The notes: generated from the letters alone by a model not told the origin. Counted from the stretch's first letter, positions 44,570-56,526 are shown. The stretch is 64,000 nt of DNA from Pararge aegeria (GCF_905163445.1 NC_053196.1:10999501-11063500); one strand, 5' to 3'. A program made the numbers and translations.

Positions 44570-44795
44570 TTCAGAATTTTCTCTAGACTGGTCTGGTGGG
44601 AGGCTTTGGCTGTGACTAGTTACCACCCTACCGACAAAGACGTGCCGCTAAGCGATTTAGTGATCCGGTAGCTTTAGACTACCATACTCCATAACAGTAT
44701 AGCCCGCTACCATTTTAGACTACTTCACCACTTGCCACCAGGTGAGATTGCAGTCAAGGACAAACTTGTAGTGGCATAAAAAAAAAAATTATGCT
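44570..44795 (+). mobile_element. SINE-A, headless
   Basis: gactggtctggtgggaggct, ttaccaccctaccgacaaag, gccgctaagcgatttagtga, gtgagattgcagtcaaggac, then a poly(A)-like end. Confidence 0.8.
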
Positions 44796-45100
44796 CTACC
44801 AAATTCGTTCAGTGGTCTGAGCTGTGTTTCGATACATTAGTGATAATCAGTCAGTCACCTTTTCCATTTAATTAAACAGATAATGCTGTAGCAGCCCCCA
44901 ATATCTCTTTACGTATCAGAATCACAGTATTTAATAAAAATGTTATAAGTAATAAATAAATGTAATTTTAAAAGTATTCAATGAAACACAGCTCTTTTTG
45001 AGCCTTTATCTGATCAAGTATTTTCCCCCAGCGGATGCGGTTAAAACCTTTGTCCTTCGCACCCATATCAACGCTATTCAAGGCTTCTTGGAAATTAAAT
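44796..45100. other. Spacer
   Basis: Nothing recognised. Confidence 0.4.
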
Positions 45101-45635
45101 AGCCCCAAAGTAAGCGTAGCTTGTGTTATGAGTACTAAGATAGATGATGATTTTTTTTATGAATCATCATATCAACCTTTTACTGGCCCACTACAGGGCA
45201 CGGGTTCTCAGAATGAAAAAGGCTTAGGCTCCACCACGCTGGCTCAGTGCGGATTGATGGACTTCACACGCCTTTGAGAACATTATGGAAAACTTCCAGG
45301 CATGCAGGTTTCCTCACGATGTTTCCTTCACCGTTGAAGCAAGTGATATTTTAGTTACTTAAAACGCATATAACTTCGAAATGTTAGAGGTGAGTGCTGG
45401 GATTCCAACTCTTTCCCCGAAAGTGAAAACGAAGTCCTAACCACTGGGCTATTTGAATAATATACATAAATTCTTATATTAATATGTAAACACCCAGACA
45501 CTGAAAAAGAGTTATGTTCAACACACAAACATTTTTTAGAACCCACGTTGTGGGAATCGAACCTACAGCCTTGGACAAAGAAAGCATGGCCTTGGTCAGT
45601 GCCCAATGCGTCACTCGTGGAGGTGGTAGATACTT
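45101..45635 (-). mobile_element. SINE-B split by SINE-C
   Basis: Tail part 45101-45164 (agccccaaagtaagcgtagc, ttgtgttatgagtactaaga) and head part 45454-45635 (aacacccagacactgaaaaa, gttgtgggaatcgaacctac, cttggtcagtgcccaatgcg) are one SINE-B. It is separated by a SINE-C insertion flanked by tgaat on both sides. Confidence 0.85.
45165..45453 (-). mobile_element. SINE-C nested in SINE-B
   Basis: catcatatcaaccttttact, ggcccactacagggcacggg, gacttcacacgcctttgaga, gcaggtttcctcacgatgtt. The head on the - strand is cagtggttaggacttcg. Short direct repeats tgaat at 45160-45164 and 45454-45458 mark the insertion. The outermost head bases are missing. Confidence 0.85.
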
Positions 45636-46306
45636 ATACCTGTATATGTATTTAAACACATAAGAAGTAGCACTATTACTCGATTAAGAGAAATGATTTT
45701 AGTTTAAAATATATAAATAATTCAGTTTTAATATAAAAGCAACCAAAAATAATTTGGCAACCCCAATAAACAACAACTTTACACGTGTATGTGTGTGCGT
45801 ATAAATGTGTATGTGAATTAATATATTACTTTTAATATTACCTAGGATTCCAACTTTTTAATGATATTTGAGTAAGTAATGCACGACAGGTACAACAAAA
45901 TAAATGAATAATGCGGATGCTGTAGGCAATAAGTATATTTTACTCTACATTCGTTCCAATATGAGCTTAACAGAGTTAGAACGCAGGCATTGCGACAGGA
46001 TATGCTGCAACATTTTGTACATGAAATGTGTTAGACCTCACGACACACTAGTATCGATAGTCTACTCTACCGTTCCTACTTAAAGTGCTATCTATATACC
46101 TCTTTTTTCGGGCCTTACAGACATTTATCCATTGATTTAAAATAACTATCTTTTATCAATATAAATCTAGTAAATGAAATTTATTTCTTGAAAATTTTTT
46201 CGTACCTATCGTACTGAATAGTAATTTGGCAAGTACAGTGTTTTGGAGCTGAAGGTCGTTTTAGGAATTCATTTTTTATTTGTTATCGGCAAATTAATGA
46301 CATCAT
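45636..46306. other. AT-rich spacer
   Basis: Nothing recognised. Confidence 0.45.
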
Positions 46307-46320
46307 GTTCGAGCAAACTT

Positions 46321-46606
46321 CATCATATCGACCCATTACCGGCCCACTACAGGGCACAGGTCTTAGTCCTCCACGCTGGCCCAGTGCGGATTGGTGGACT
46401 CCAGATACCTTTGAGAACATAATGGAGAATTCTCAGGCATGCAGGTTTCCTCACGATGTTTTCCTTCACCGTTGAAGCAAGCGATATTTTTAATCACTTA
46501 AAACGCACATAACTTAGAAAAGTTCGAGGTGCGTGCTGGGATTCGAACTCGGCCTCCCGAAAGTGAAGACGAGCTCCTACCCACTGCGCTATCACCGACC
46601 GCTTTA
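46321..46606 (-). mobile_element. SINE-C, full length with target duplication
   Basis: Flanked by gttcgagcaaactt (46307-46320) and gttcgagcaatctt (46607-46620), a 14-bp target duplication with one mismatch. The - strand head ggtgatagcgcagtgggtag (A box), gagttcgaatcccagcacgc (B box), body ccttcaccgttgaagcaagc and end ggcccactacagggcacagg. It confirms the unit length of about 285 bp. Confidence 0.92.
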
Positions 46607-46779
46607 GTTCGAGCAATCTTAATATTTTATAATACTTCCTTCTTACTTTTTTTTTAATGAAGGATATGTGGGATTCAATTAGTTGAGCCATTGGGGTGTG
46701 TTTAATATAACTTCTAAACCCCTGACCGCTACTATCTTACCGCTTTATCGCATACCATCAGATGAGATAGCATTTTCCC

Positions 46780-46840
46780 GGCCCAGTATTCAAACCCAAG
46801 ACCTCGTGATCGTGTTGTAGTTAAACATACTCACGCGTAC
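46780..46840 (-). repeat. tRNA-like SINE head remnant
   Basis: The - strand has gagtatgtttaactacaaca, cgatcacgaggtcttgggtt and tgaatactgg, tRNA-like in order and spacing. Confidence 0.4.
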
Positions 46841-47148
46841 TCACAAGCCTATTCATTAATTATATATATATTTAGAGCCCATTTGAGATCCCAAGCCTGC
46901 GTGGATTGAAACGTGTTCGCTTTAAATACTTCCCAACATAAAGTGCAGTTTCAACAGGTAATATAACAGCAGGCATATGTAGGTATATGTGGTTACACTG
47001 TTGTTGCGGCCTTGAGCCTTCTATAGGACAATCGGTTGAACGCACTCCACGCATCATACGTCGATGATTGTATGCCGATCACAAATTGCGGCATGTTTCA
47101 TTGTTTATTCATTTTATATTGATTACGATAAGTTAAATTTGCGGGTTT
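46841..47148. other. Spacer
   Basis: Nothing recognised. Confidence 0.4.
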
Positions 47149-47380
47149 ATGTATTTACCTACACCAAATTGTTCTTTCCGTGTCTTTATGTACGATTTCC
47201 TTCCGTGTTCGACGGACTATTTTACACCCAATAGTTTGCGCAGAATATTTTCTGTTAGTAATTTTTATTTGAAGTTATGGTTCTACTTTAAACATACAAC
47301 GCTCTTCAAGTACAATATAACAATGCATTCAGGGTGTTGATGAAACTGCCCCGCTTTTGTAGAGCATCAGGGATAAAAAA
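47149..47380 (+). mobile_element. RTE-like LINE fragment
   Basis: One frame near 47321-47372 encodes NAFRVLMKLPRFCRASG, the same block as at 32967. Upstream 47155-47320 continues in a broken frame. Confidence 0.6.
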
Positions 47381-47582
47381 AAATGTAATTAAATGAAATG
47401 TTTATAACGTACCTTCAAAAGTCTAAATAAAACTTTGAATAAGTCAATATATCAAACCATTTAGCCGTTTAGCAGAACCGTTTGACTTTGGTTCTAGCCA
47501 AAGTCAAAGTGTAAACAGTGTAATTGGTGACCAGAATACCAAGCACCTTTGTTTCCAGAGCATCACAAACGCTTTTGTTAGG

Positions 47583-47867
47583 TGACGGCCGGTTATTACA
47601 CAACTGGAAAATGTTTATGTGATGAACGTTTCTCAGTGTCTGGGTGTTTATCTGTATATAATAAGTATTTATGAATAATGAATGAATGAATGAATACACT
47701 TTTATTGTACACCAGAGAAAAAAAGTAATTACAGAGACATAAATACATAGCAAGAGAGTACAATTTGGTGGCCTTATCGCTACATAGCGATTTCTTCCAG
47801 GCAACATAGAAAAGAGGTAGGTGGTGCAATAAATAAAATTTAAAAATTATACAAATATATAAATAAA

Positions 47868-47899
<32 letters not shown>

Positions 47900-48065
47900 G
47901 TTATAGTTATATCTATAATATAGTTTTATTTATATATATGTATTTTACAAGTATTTTATATTCTTAAAAAAATATTCATCAGCCATCTTAGTGCCCATAA
48001 CACAAGCTACGCTTACTTATGGGCTAGATGGCGGTGTGTGTATTGTCGTAGCATATTTATTTATT
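47583..48065 (+). mobile_element. SINE-B split by a LINE-C tail
   Basis: The left part 47583-47672 has a head deletion (gacggccggttattacacaa joins the start to the end of the B-box region). The right part 47949-48065 has attcatcagccatcttagtg and acttatgggctagatggcgg. Flanks aagtatttat and aagtatttta mark the insertion. Confidence 0.8.
47673..47948 (-). mobile_element. LINE-C 3' tail nested in SINE-B
   Basis: (aatg)n start, acttttattgtacaccagag, ggtggccttatcgctacata, gcgatttcttccaggcaaca. A (TA)n tract of about 26 bp lies at 47868-47893. Confidence 0.8.
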
Positions 48066-48593
48066 TAATTGCCTAACATAAGACTGTTATCGAAAAATAA
48101 TTGACAGGAATCCCTAAAGGTTTTAGGGACTAACCAAACCTAACAAAATTTAGTTCGACTCTGATCGAACCCAAGCTATCGCGATCCATAATCAAACGTC
48201 GACTATATCGTCGATAGTCGACTTTAAGACTAACGAGGCAGTCACTCATTACTATGTATTTTCGTAGTTTTTATTAACTAAGACATTAATTTATACTGCC
48301 ACATATATATATATAAGTTAATGTTCTTAATCGAACCTAACATTAGAGTATGGAGTGTCGATTAGAGTAATCGCTGGGACCAATCATAATTTTGCAATCA
48401 TAATCACGCATTATATTTCAAACGTCTGGTAGATTAAGCGAGTCTGTCGTTGTAAAATGTAGTTATAAATTATAAGCCATAGGTGTGGTCTGTTGGACAC
48501 TATTCAAAGTGGGAGACAAAGCTAATAGCTTAAAGCATAAACCAAATAGGGGCGGTTATGGTAGCGGACACGGTCTACACACGCGGTCGATTT
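48066..48593. other. Spacer with tRNA-like remnant
   Basis: gatcgaacccaagctatcgc followed by gatccataatcaaacg near 48160-48197 resembles a degenerate - strand SINE head. The rest is unassigned. Confidence 0.35.
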
Positions 48594-48735
48594 GATTTGA
48601 TTCAAATTCAAATTCAAAATTTCTTAATTCATTTAGCCCTCTCACAGGCACATATGAAGCGTTCATACATTTTGTTTACATAATTGTAAGGGGTGGTGAT
48701 AACTTCGTACTTGAGCCCACCAGCCCACAAGTTCA
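48594..48735 (-). mobile_element. LINE-A 3' tail
   Basis: attcaaattcaaattcaaaa start, ctctcacaggcacatatgaa, gcgttcataca, tgtttacataattgtaaggg. Short 5'-truncated copy. Confidence 0.75.
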
Positions 48736-49629
48736 TGCATTATGGTTGAATCAATCAGGTTTTTATAGGTTAACTCGCGTCTATCTGACGGCCTATTTCT
48801 CCGAATTCACTGGATTGATGAATAAATGATACAAATTATCATTTGGTGACCCAATCACAGAAGTAAAATGTAAACCTACATAAAAACTACTTTTGTTAAA
48901 TGATAATTAGAGACCAAAAAAAACCTAGTTTTCTATTAAATGAAAGGGCGTATTAGAAAAATGATAATCTTAAAACGCTCAATGTAAAATATCATTAGAA
49001 CAAAATACCCTGTCTTTTTAATTCAAACGCGCACTTAGACAACAATTCCACTGGCGTTTGCCTAAAAGCATAAAAGCACTGCCTATCCTAGAGCTTGTTA
49101 TAACTATAATAGTTCTCTATTATAGGTCGGGTATAATAATCTTTAGGATAGTGTTTAACACATTGTTTGTCCATTAAATACATACTTTAATGATAAAACT
49201 GTGTATGCAAATAATTACTGATTCTAGATAAGTCAGTTTTAAATATCTAGTCGTATATCTAGTTAAGATACGAGCTAACTTGGTTACGATCGTTGATGCA
49301 TCGCAAAGTAATGGCCTTTTCTTACCACAAGAACAATCAGAGCGTAATCCGCCAAGCTGGTTACAATTATTATTATTACAAGTTTACGAGGAAGAATTTC
49401 TTATTAGATATACCTACATGTTATTAATTTCTTAACTTCATAATACAGTCGGTAGTTAATTTACCTCATATAAAGGTTTTACAGTAAATAAGCGGATTAA
49501 AGAGTAATTGAAGTCGATTTTAGGTAGCTCGTATTGTTGCTAATGTATTTAATTTTTTATAAATAAATAGCGAACAAAACGAGCAAGCGGGTCACCAGAC
49601 GTTGAGTTAACCGCCGCCTATGAACATAA
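48736..49629. other. AT-rich spacer
   Basis: Nothing recognised; a small hairpin ctataatag/ctattatag lies near 49110-49130. Confidence 0.45.
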
Positions 49630-49755
49630 ACAGCACCAGACACTGAAAAACATTCATGTTAATCACACAAACATTTTCCAGTTGTGGGAATGGAACACAC
49701 GGCCTGCACTGACAAAGCAGGTTAGCTAACCATTGCGCCATTCGGCTGTCAGTTT
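49630..49755 (-). mobile_element. SINE-B head half
   Basis: The - strand has gacagccgaatggcgcaatg, gtgttccattcccacaactg and aaaatgtttgtgtgattaac. It stops at the ctggtgctgttta block; the tail half is missing. Confidence 0.7.
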
Positions 49756-50760
49756 TATTATGACCAGAAATTAAAACATTAGCTCTATCCGCAGCTCTTA
49801 GAACACCGGAAATGTGGATTTTGTCGACATTTGATCGTTTACGAAACTAAATTTCGTGACCAATATCCATTGGCCCCAGCAGAGTATGATTGTAAACGTA
49901 AATTAATATTTAAATAGCGTAATAAATAATATTAAAATTTAATAAGTTATATGAATGTTTAAATGGGTGTAGAAAAACAACGGGACGAACTCATGCGAGT
50001 ATATAAATCCGCCAGTGTGCTGTATGACCGTATCACTGCTATTTCTACGTGACACCATTTATACCAACGGAAGTAGGAACTAAGAGTCCATAGTATTATG
50101 TTAATTCAAATCTTTTATAATATCAAATAGTTTCTTAAATAATCTCATTCAAAGGCCAGTTCAATCATCTTATTAAAAGGTCAATAAAAATAAATAGTCC
50201 ATGATATTACAGTGTTAGTTAAATGTCAAGTACCTACCTACAAACCTAAGAAACAATTTTCAATTTATTTATTTGTCCTTTACACCTACTGAGTAAATAA
50301 TATATTTACTACTAAAGCTTTAATTAAAACAAAAACATTAAACATTCATAATAGTCATAAACAACAAACCAAAGTATATACATTTTAATCACAAACGCCG
50401 ATCGCACAACCTAACAAAATGCTTACCGTGCATTTAACTAAGTAATTTTTAAATTAATTCCCAAGCTCTCTTATAACTATCACACAACTGTATAGCGGTG
50501 GGACATTATTTATTTAAGGCTAGGTTATGACGGCAACGAAACGAAATGTAATCGGCTACTTTGTCATAGAACGCAATCTCGGCCACCTTTCTACCGTCGT
50601 TTAAAACAATTTGATATTGTTTTAAAATTATAATCTTTACTTACTTTACTTTAGCTTTAGTTTACTTTATTTGTTGTGCCCGCATTCTTCGTCCACGTTT
50701 ATTACGGGTTTTTTTTTTTACAAACAAAGCAGTTGTTTTCTTGGGATATTAAGTTGATTG
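49756..50760. other. AT-rich spacer
   Basis: Nothing recognised. Confidence 0.45.
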
Positions 50761-50785
50761 GTTAATTAGAGATATAAAGTTAATT

Positions 50786-51804
50786 AAATTCAAATTCAAA
50801 TTCAAAATTTCTTTATTCATGTAGGCCTATCACAGGCACTTATGAAGCGTTCATTCATAATTGTTTACATAATTGTAACGGGATGGTGATAACTTCGTTC
50901 GCCAACTTAAATCTAAAGCTACGAGGGTTCCAAACGCGCCCTGGTCTAAGAAGAGCCCACAACAAACTTAGCCGGGTAAATTTATTTTTTTGTTATCACC
51001 ATCTTCCAGTAAATTTAAATTAAGCTATGAAGCTAGAGCAATTCACACCCAAGCTTTTTTATCGTTTAAATAATCCTTAATGTTATAATAGGATTTTTCT
51101 GTAAGCTTACGTTTTATATAAACTTTGAACTTATTGAGAGACAACTCAATTTGGTAATTTGTTATAAAATAATATACAATTGCCCTTGAATGAATTTGCA
51201 ATTTTGTGTAGCCTAGTAAACTGCACAACGAGTTTATTTTTGCTTCTAATATTTATATTGTTACAGTGCATTTTCTTTTTAAATTTTGATATATTTTTAT
51301 GGACATAAATTAAATTTTCATATATGTACTGACTATGCACCGTCATTATTTTAACTTCTTTAAATTTATCCCTTAATGACTCTCTTGGGCCCATTTTATA
51401 TATCGCACGAACAGCCTTTTTCTGCAGGACGAAAATAGAATCTATATCAGCAGCATTACCCCATAATAAAATGCCATAGGACATAATGCTGTGAAAATAA
51501 CTAAAATAAACAAGCCTAGCAGTTTCTATGTTTGTCATATGACGAATCTTTTTTACCGCGTATGCTGCAGAACTAAGTCTGTTCGCTAAATTATTTATAT
51601 GTGGGCCCCATTGAAGCTTAGCATCTTAAGTTATTCCTAAAAAGATTGTCGTATCCACCAAATCCAACTCCTCATTATTAAGTTGTACAATGGTTTTTAC
51701 TTGTTTAACATTCGGTAGTGTGAATTTAATACTCTTCGTTTTTTTTCCGTTAAGAGCTAAGTTATTAGCCTCAAACCATTGTACTACTTTAGCGAGACAC
51801 ATTA
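50786..51804 (-). mobile_element. LINE-A copy with ORF2 C-terminus and 25-bp target duplication
   Basis: Flanks gttaattag(a/g)gatataaag tt(a/g)att at 50761-50785 and 51805-51829 are 25-bp direct repeats with two differences. The 3' UTR (50786 to about 51043) starts with aattcaaattcaaattc. The - strand from 51800 encodes WFEANNLALNGKKT, then a region with one in-frame stop, then YFHSIMSYGILLWGNAADID and VLQKKAVRAIYKMGPRESLR (51538-51146), a typical Jockey/CR1-like thumb region. A frameshift near 51150 is followed by VYIKRKLTEKSYYNIKDYLN. A 5'-truncated dead copy. Confidence 0.88.
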
Positions 51805-51832
51805 GTTAATTAGGGATATAAAGTTGATTCAA

Positions 51833-52300
51833 TATTCAAAAATTCAAAATTCATTTATTTCAAGTAGGCCTAATATAAGCACTTTTGAAACGTCAAGTCT
51901 GTCTGTTTGTAGTGACTCTACCACCGGTTCGGAAGGCAGATTCTACCGAGAAGAAGCCGGCAAGAAACTCAGCAGTTGCTCTTTTCCAACATCAACAATT
52001 TACATTTTACATTTTAACATTCATTTTTCTATCTTGTGAGAGCTGAAAGCGGATCCGGATGTTTTCAGGCAACCTTGTCATAAAGAAATTCATCAATTGT
52101 ATAGTAACCTCGCTGTAATAAATGTGTTTTAACAAATTCCTTAAACTTATGCATTGGCAGGTCCAAAATCACCTTAGGAATCTTATTATTAAAGCGTATA
52201 CTCAATCCCACAAATGACTTCTGTACCTTTCGCAGACGATATGCAGAATACACTAATTTATGACCATTTCTTGTAAGTCGACTGTTTATGTCCACTGTCG
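51833..52300 (-). mobile_element. LINE-B copy with ORF2 C-terminus
   Basis: 3' tail: ttcatttatttcaagtaggc, cacttttgaaacgtcaagtc, ccaccggttcggaaggcaga, agccggcaagaaactcagca. Upstream, 52295-52065 encodes a C-terminus including LVYSAYRLRKVQKSFVGLSI and FVKTHLLQRGYYTIDEFLYD, as in Jockey/CR1-like ORF2. It abuts the LINE-A target duplication. Truncated at 5'. Confidence 0.82.
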
Positions 52301-52724
52301 ATTGTTTGATTAGTCAGGGCGTAAAAGAAGGAAACAAACACACTTTCGCATTTAATATCAGTAAGGATTGTTAGGAGATCAAGGTATGTCAAATAAACTG
52401 TCAAATTAAAATAATACTGCCTCAAGCAATGAGAGTATGCCCTCAGTACTTGATCGCATATGTTTACAAAACTTTACTCCTTCATACATCAGGTTGATGT
52501 CGCAACCAGCCATCGGTCGGTGAACGCAACCGTATTGCAACAACCGTGCTAAGCGCTGGGTACCACCATCAATCAAGGTCAATGCAATAAAATAATACCT
52601 ACTACACAGCTATGATGTGCTGGTAATCCGATGGATAAGTAGTTTAATTTCACCCGATTAATGTGCTCTTAGAATAGACTAATTTATAGCTGGATGTCAA
52701 CCTATTTACATTTATTCTACTCGT
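52301..52724. other. Spacer with Helitron-like scrap
   Basis: acactttcgcatttaatatc followed by agtaaggatt at 52340-52370 resembles the 5' region of Hel-3 in inverse orientation. Nothing else recognised. Confidence 0.4.
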
Positions 52725-52910
52725 TTAGTGAGTGCCTAGTGTGAGATTTTCTACCAACATTTAGTTATTCGATCTCGTGAAAGTCAACTATAATTTATGT
52801 GATATCGATAGAGCGCCATCTAGTGACACTACGGTTTCCCAGTTTTTTAACTAGATGGCGCACCGTCGATAGGTAAAAAATTTCACACTGCACTCAGGTT
52901 GTACAAACAA
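52725..52910. mobile_element. Palindromic MITE-like element
   Basis: The outer arms gagtgcctagtgtgag and attttctacc pair with ggtaaaaaat and ttcacactgcactc. The inner arms cgccatctagt and actagatggcg pair as well, flanked by tatcgatag/gtcgatag. About 185 bp with nested inverted repeats and no ORF. Superfamily unknown. Confidence 0.65.
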
Positions 52911-52964
52911 CTTCGACTGCGGTAGTGTCGGTATATCTCGTGGGAGTAGCTTTATCTGGACTGA

Positions 52965-53400
52965 ATTATTTATTTATTTAGCAACGAAACCGTGAAGACA
53001 TTACAGTTGCCCAATTAATCTCCATGGCTATTTAAAGAATGTGACAACAAGTAATAATTACAAAAAATTCAATCAAAACATAAAAATAAGCTATATAAAA
53101 TTAAGAATAAAAAAAAATCAAAACAAAAAATTCAAATATATAATTATTATCTTAGATTACCTACTCTCTAATAAAATTTTAATCATATCCTTTACCGTTC
53201 TCCAGGATGCGAACTAAATCCAAGAACAATTTTGTCAAAGTTGGTTTAGATATAAATGCGAGCTTAAATAGCAGAGAGTAACTACTTAAATCCGAAATAG
53301 TTCGTGGGTGATTCTCGTCTATACTATGTGGCAACATCTGTAGTGCCGTAGTTGACCGTTGAGGTAACAAACAAGAACACTTTTGCATGCTGCCATGTCA
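52965..53400 (-). repeat. Possible LINE 3' region, unassigned
   Basis: Begins ttatttatttatttagcaac and runs through A-rich DNA, as - strand LINE tails do. A GC-balanced part at 53180-53390 follows where an ORF2 end would be. I see no diagnostic motif. Confidence 0.35.
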
Positions 53401-53589
53401 TCATCATCATAAACCTATTGTGCATCCACTGCTAAACATTAGCTTAAGCGGCACCTTGAAAATTATCAGAAAAAGTGCCGTTTACTTTTTCATACATTAA
53501 TACTTTATAGCTTTAAATGTTTACCATTATACCATATTTTTGTATTTGTGTAGTCTGGTTTATGTATTAGTATGTAGATATTCGTATGT

Positions 53590-53790
53590 ATGTATTAAAT
53601 AGTGTACCCCACCTTTTTGGTTTTTTTTATAGTTTTCCTAATCCTGAGGTTGCCTGGCAGAGATCGCTACTTAGGGATAGGGCCGCCTTTTGTATCCTGC
53701 TTCATTCTTCATGTGTTTGTTCTTTTTTTTGTCTCGTTTTTCTGAGTGGTGTACAAATAAAGAGTATAAATAAATAAATAAATAAATACC
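53590..53790 (+). mobile_element. LINE-C 3' tail
   Basis: taatcctgaggttgcctggc, agagatcgctacttagggat, agggccgccttttgtatcct, gtgtacaaataaagagtat and an (aata)n end. Confidence 0.82.
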
Positions 53791-54734
53791 ATTCCTGTTG
53801 ATTTACCAGTTTGGTATAAATACATAAAATAAGAAGAAAAATATATTGAAAAAAATGTCTTAGTGCGCTTGCAATAATCACCGAGGTGGTAACACTAAGT
53901 ACATAAATGACAATAATACAAACATTAATTACACTGAGTAAACAAACAAATTCAGTCTAAACATGACTTTGGACTCGTTAGTAATGATCCTGAGCCAATT
54001 AATATTATATTTACTTTACCTACTTGATCTACCTACTTAAAATTTAATTAACGCAACGCAATTTAATTAACTGTCCCAGATCGTCGGCGTACAATTGTTA
54101 TTATACAAACTTTTATCATATCGAAGCTTTTACAAAAATCAGCAGTTTTAAATAACAAACCTCTGTATTATAAAAAAACATAGGACTTTCATACAATCTT
54201 CGTTTCGCAATTTAGAGAAACTATCTTCGCGAATACCAACAACCTTGATTGGCTTCTAAATAAAAATTTCAAACTTAAAAACATGAGACTCTCATATAGT
54301 TTTCCCTTCGTAATCATCTACTTATCTGTAAAGAACAAACAGACAGATCAACGAAACAAATGTTTAAAAAATCTGTGTAATGTGTAAAATGTTATGTGTA
54401 CACAATAATTTTAAATTATGTTTTTTTTTCGCCATACATTTACTATATACGATATAAAAAGCTGTTATTTTGACGAGTATAATGTAGATGACCAAGGAAC
54501 TGTTTACCCTAACAGTTCCTAACGGGGTAATGTCAATCATTAAAGTCGGGAGTGGGTAAAATAACGCTGTTTCCCAGCCTCTGATGACTAACGGGGCTGG
54601 AATTGCTTGAGTTGGGTAATATGATATTATTATGCCTGCGAGCTATTAAAAACCGACGCTAAGAGCTATACACCGGACGCTAAGACCAAAGTGGTGTAAC
54701 GAATAATTGATTTATAGAATAACTTACTGCTTAT
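53791..54734. other. AT-rich spacer
   Basis: One 9-bp-arm hairpin ggaactgtt-taccct-aacagttcc near 54498-54521. Nothing else recognised. Confidence 0.45.
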
Positions 54735-55340
54735 TATTATTATTTATTTAACTCTTTATTTGTACACCACAATGAAGTTAGGAAAATAAAAAAAACAAAA
54801 GAAATACAAAGACAGAAGTAGAATACAAAAGGCGGCCTTATCGCTAAGTAGCGATCTCTGCCAGGCAACCTTAGGATTAGGACAAGATGAGAGAGAGCGG
54901 ACAGGTGGTGTAAAATTATTATAAACGTACATTCAAATAGCTAAATACAAATACATAAACAAAATTGCACAAATAAGAAAAATATAATAAATAAATATAA
55001 AATAATAAACTAATATATACTCAATCATACACATATATGAACATATAGATAATAAAAATAAACATAATCAAGGTATAATAAATGTCGTCATTATAGTGCA
55101 AGATAATATGCTTTCACCGCGTTTTTAAATGTTTCAAGCGATTTTGCCTCACGTATATTTAGTGGGAGCGCATTCCACAACTCAATAGCTTGCACTGTAA
55201 ACGAGAGTTTATAGAACTTCGTCTTGTGAAAAGGCATGTGAAGTGTCAGCATACGACATGATCTTAAATCAGCAGGCAATCCTACAAAATCAAATTTTTC
55301 CTTCAAGTACGAAGGTGTTTTAGGATTAAATAACACACAG
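54735..55340 (-). mobile_element. LINE-C copy with ORF2 C-terminus
   Basis: 3' tail: actctttatttgtacaccac, aaaaggcggccttatcgcta, agtagcgatctctgccaggc. The - strand 55336-55091 encodes a C-terminus with LPADLRSCRMLTLHMPFHKT and ELWNALPLNIREAKSLETFK, as at the end of Jockey/CR1-like ORF2. Links the LINE-C tails elsewhere to a coding family. Confidence 0.82.
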
Positions 55341-55649
55341 TACAGAAGTGCTTAGATCAGTAAGAACGTGTTATACGCTTATAAATGTGTATTAAAATGA
55401 GATAATATTATTATTAAATCTGAAATTGAAAATGAAAACGGGCAATGATAGTAATTATATCATTAATGTTAATATATGGAAAGCAAAAGCACAACAGAAA
55501 AAAATTAATAAAAGTGTATTGTTTTTGACAGCAACAAAAAACAAAAGTAGAAGACCAAACTTATTAAAATCAAATAATAATTAAATTACCAAAACTAATA
55601 ATAATGATACATAAAAAATTAACAAACATTAAAAAAAAACTGATCAGAA
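55341..55649. other. AT-rich spacer
   Basis: Nothing recognised. Confidence 0.4.
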
Positions 55650-55850
55650 TACAATTCATCACCCGTCCTCTTCTTGCGGATTCCGTACGAGGCGACTAAG
55701 AAAAGATAACGCAAAACGGGCAGCGTCCTCTATGCGACTTCTGTCATCTTCTTACTGCGATCATAAACCCGTCTGCCTTCTGGTTATTACGAGCAAACCC
55801 GTTGACTTTTAGTCCAGCAGTGACTATTAAAGGCTATTGATGAATGATTT
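55650..55850 (+). mobile_element. Non-LTR 3' end (tail E)
   Basis: tcacccgtcctcttcttgcg, gtacgaggcgactaagaaaa, cgggcagcgtcctctatgcg, cccgtctgccttctgg, ttttagtccagcagtgacta. Confidence 0.6.
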
Positions 55851-56526
55851 ATTTATTTAAACAACTTAATTTCATAACATAGGAAACACTTACTTAAATA
55901 TAATTAATAATGATAATATTAAATAAAAACTTTCCTATACTGGCGACTAGCGTGATTATGACATGGTATGTTTAAAAAAAAGGTGTTGTTTTATGTTTTT
56001 GTATGTGTAACTTAACGGTTCTTTGATTTATCTGAATTATCAAATTATATTTTACGAGCAGTGAGTAGTAAGTAGCACGAAAAATGTTTACGAGCTAGTT
56101 AATATAACTTCTATTAAATGTTAGATACTGAGTAGGTGAACAGTTTAGCCATTTGAGCTTGAGACCATGCTGACAGGTTCTGATTGAAAAGACGATGGTA
56201 CTTTAAACTGGCCTTGAATTTATGAAAAAAGCATTTATATTTGCCTGCTACCCTCAGATTTACTACGAAATGATTAATTATCATTGAAACTATATTCATA
56301 CCTAAGTTTATTTTTTAAATTATACAGCGCGTTTACAAGGTTACTTTTAATAGGTTACTAATACAGTTTATTATTGTAGGGATTTAAGGGACAGACGTAA
56401 GAGTGCATTATTTCACCAGCCGGAGTTTATGTATGTAACACACAAATCATTAGCTAGAACTGCTCTGCGCTAAGTTTAATCTTGCAATACTTGTGGATAT
56501 ACAATATTTTTGTATGTCCACTGCGT
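55851..56526. other. AT-rich spacer
   Basis: Nothing recognised. Confidence 0.45.

Noticed and set aside
53179..53388. 69-codon - strand frame
   Set aside because: No recognisable family; lies in a region that looks like a LINE 3' end.
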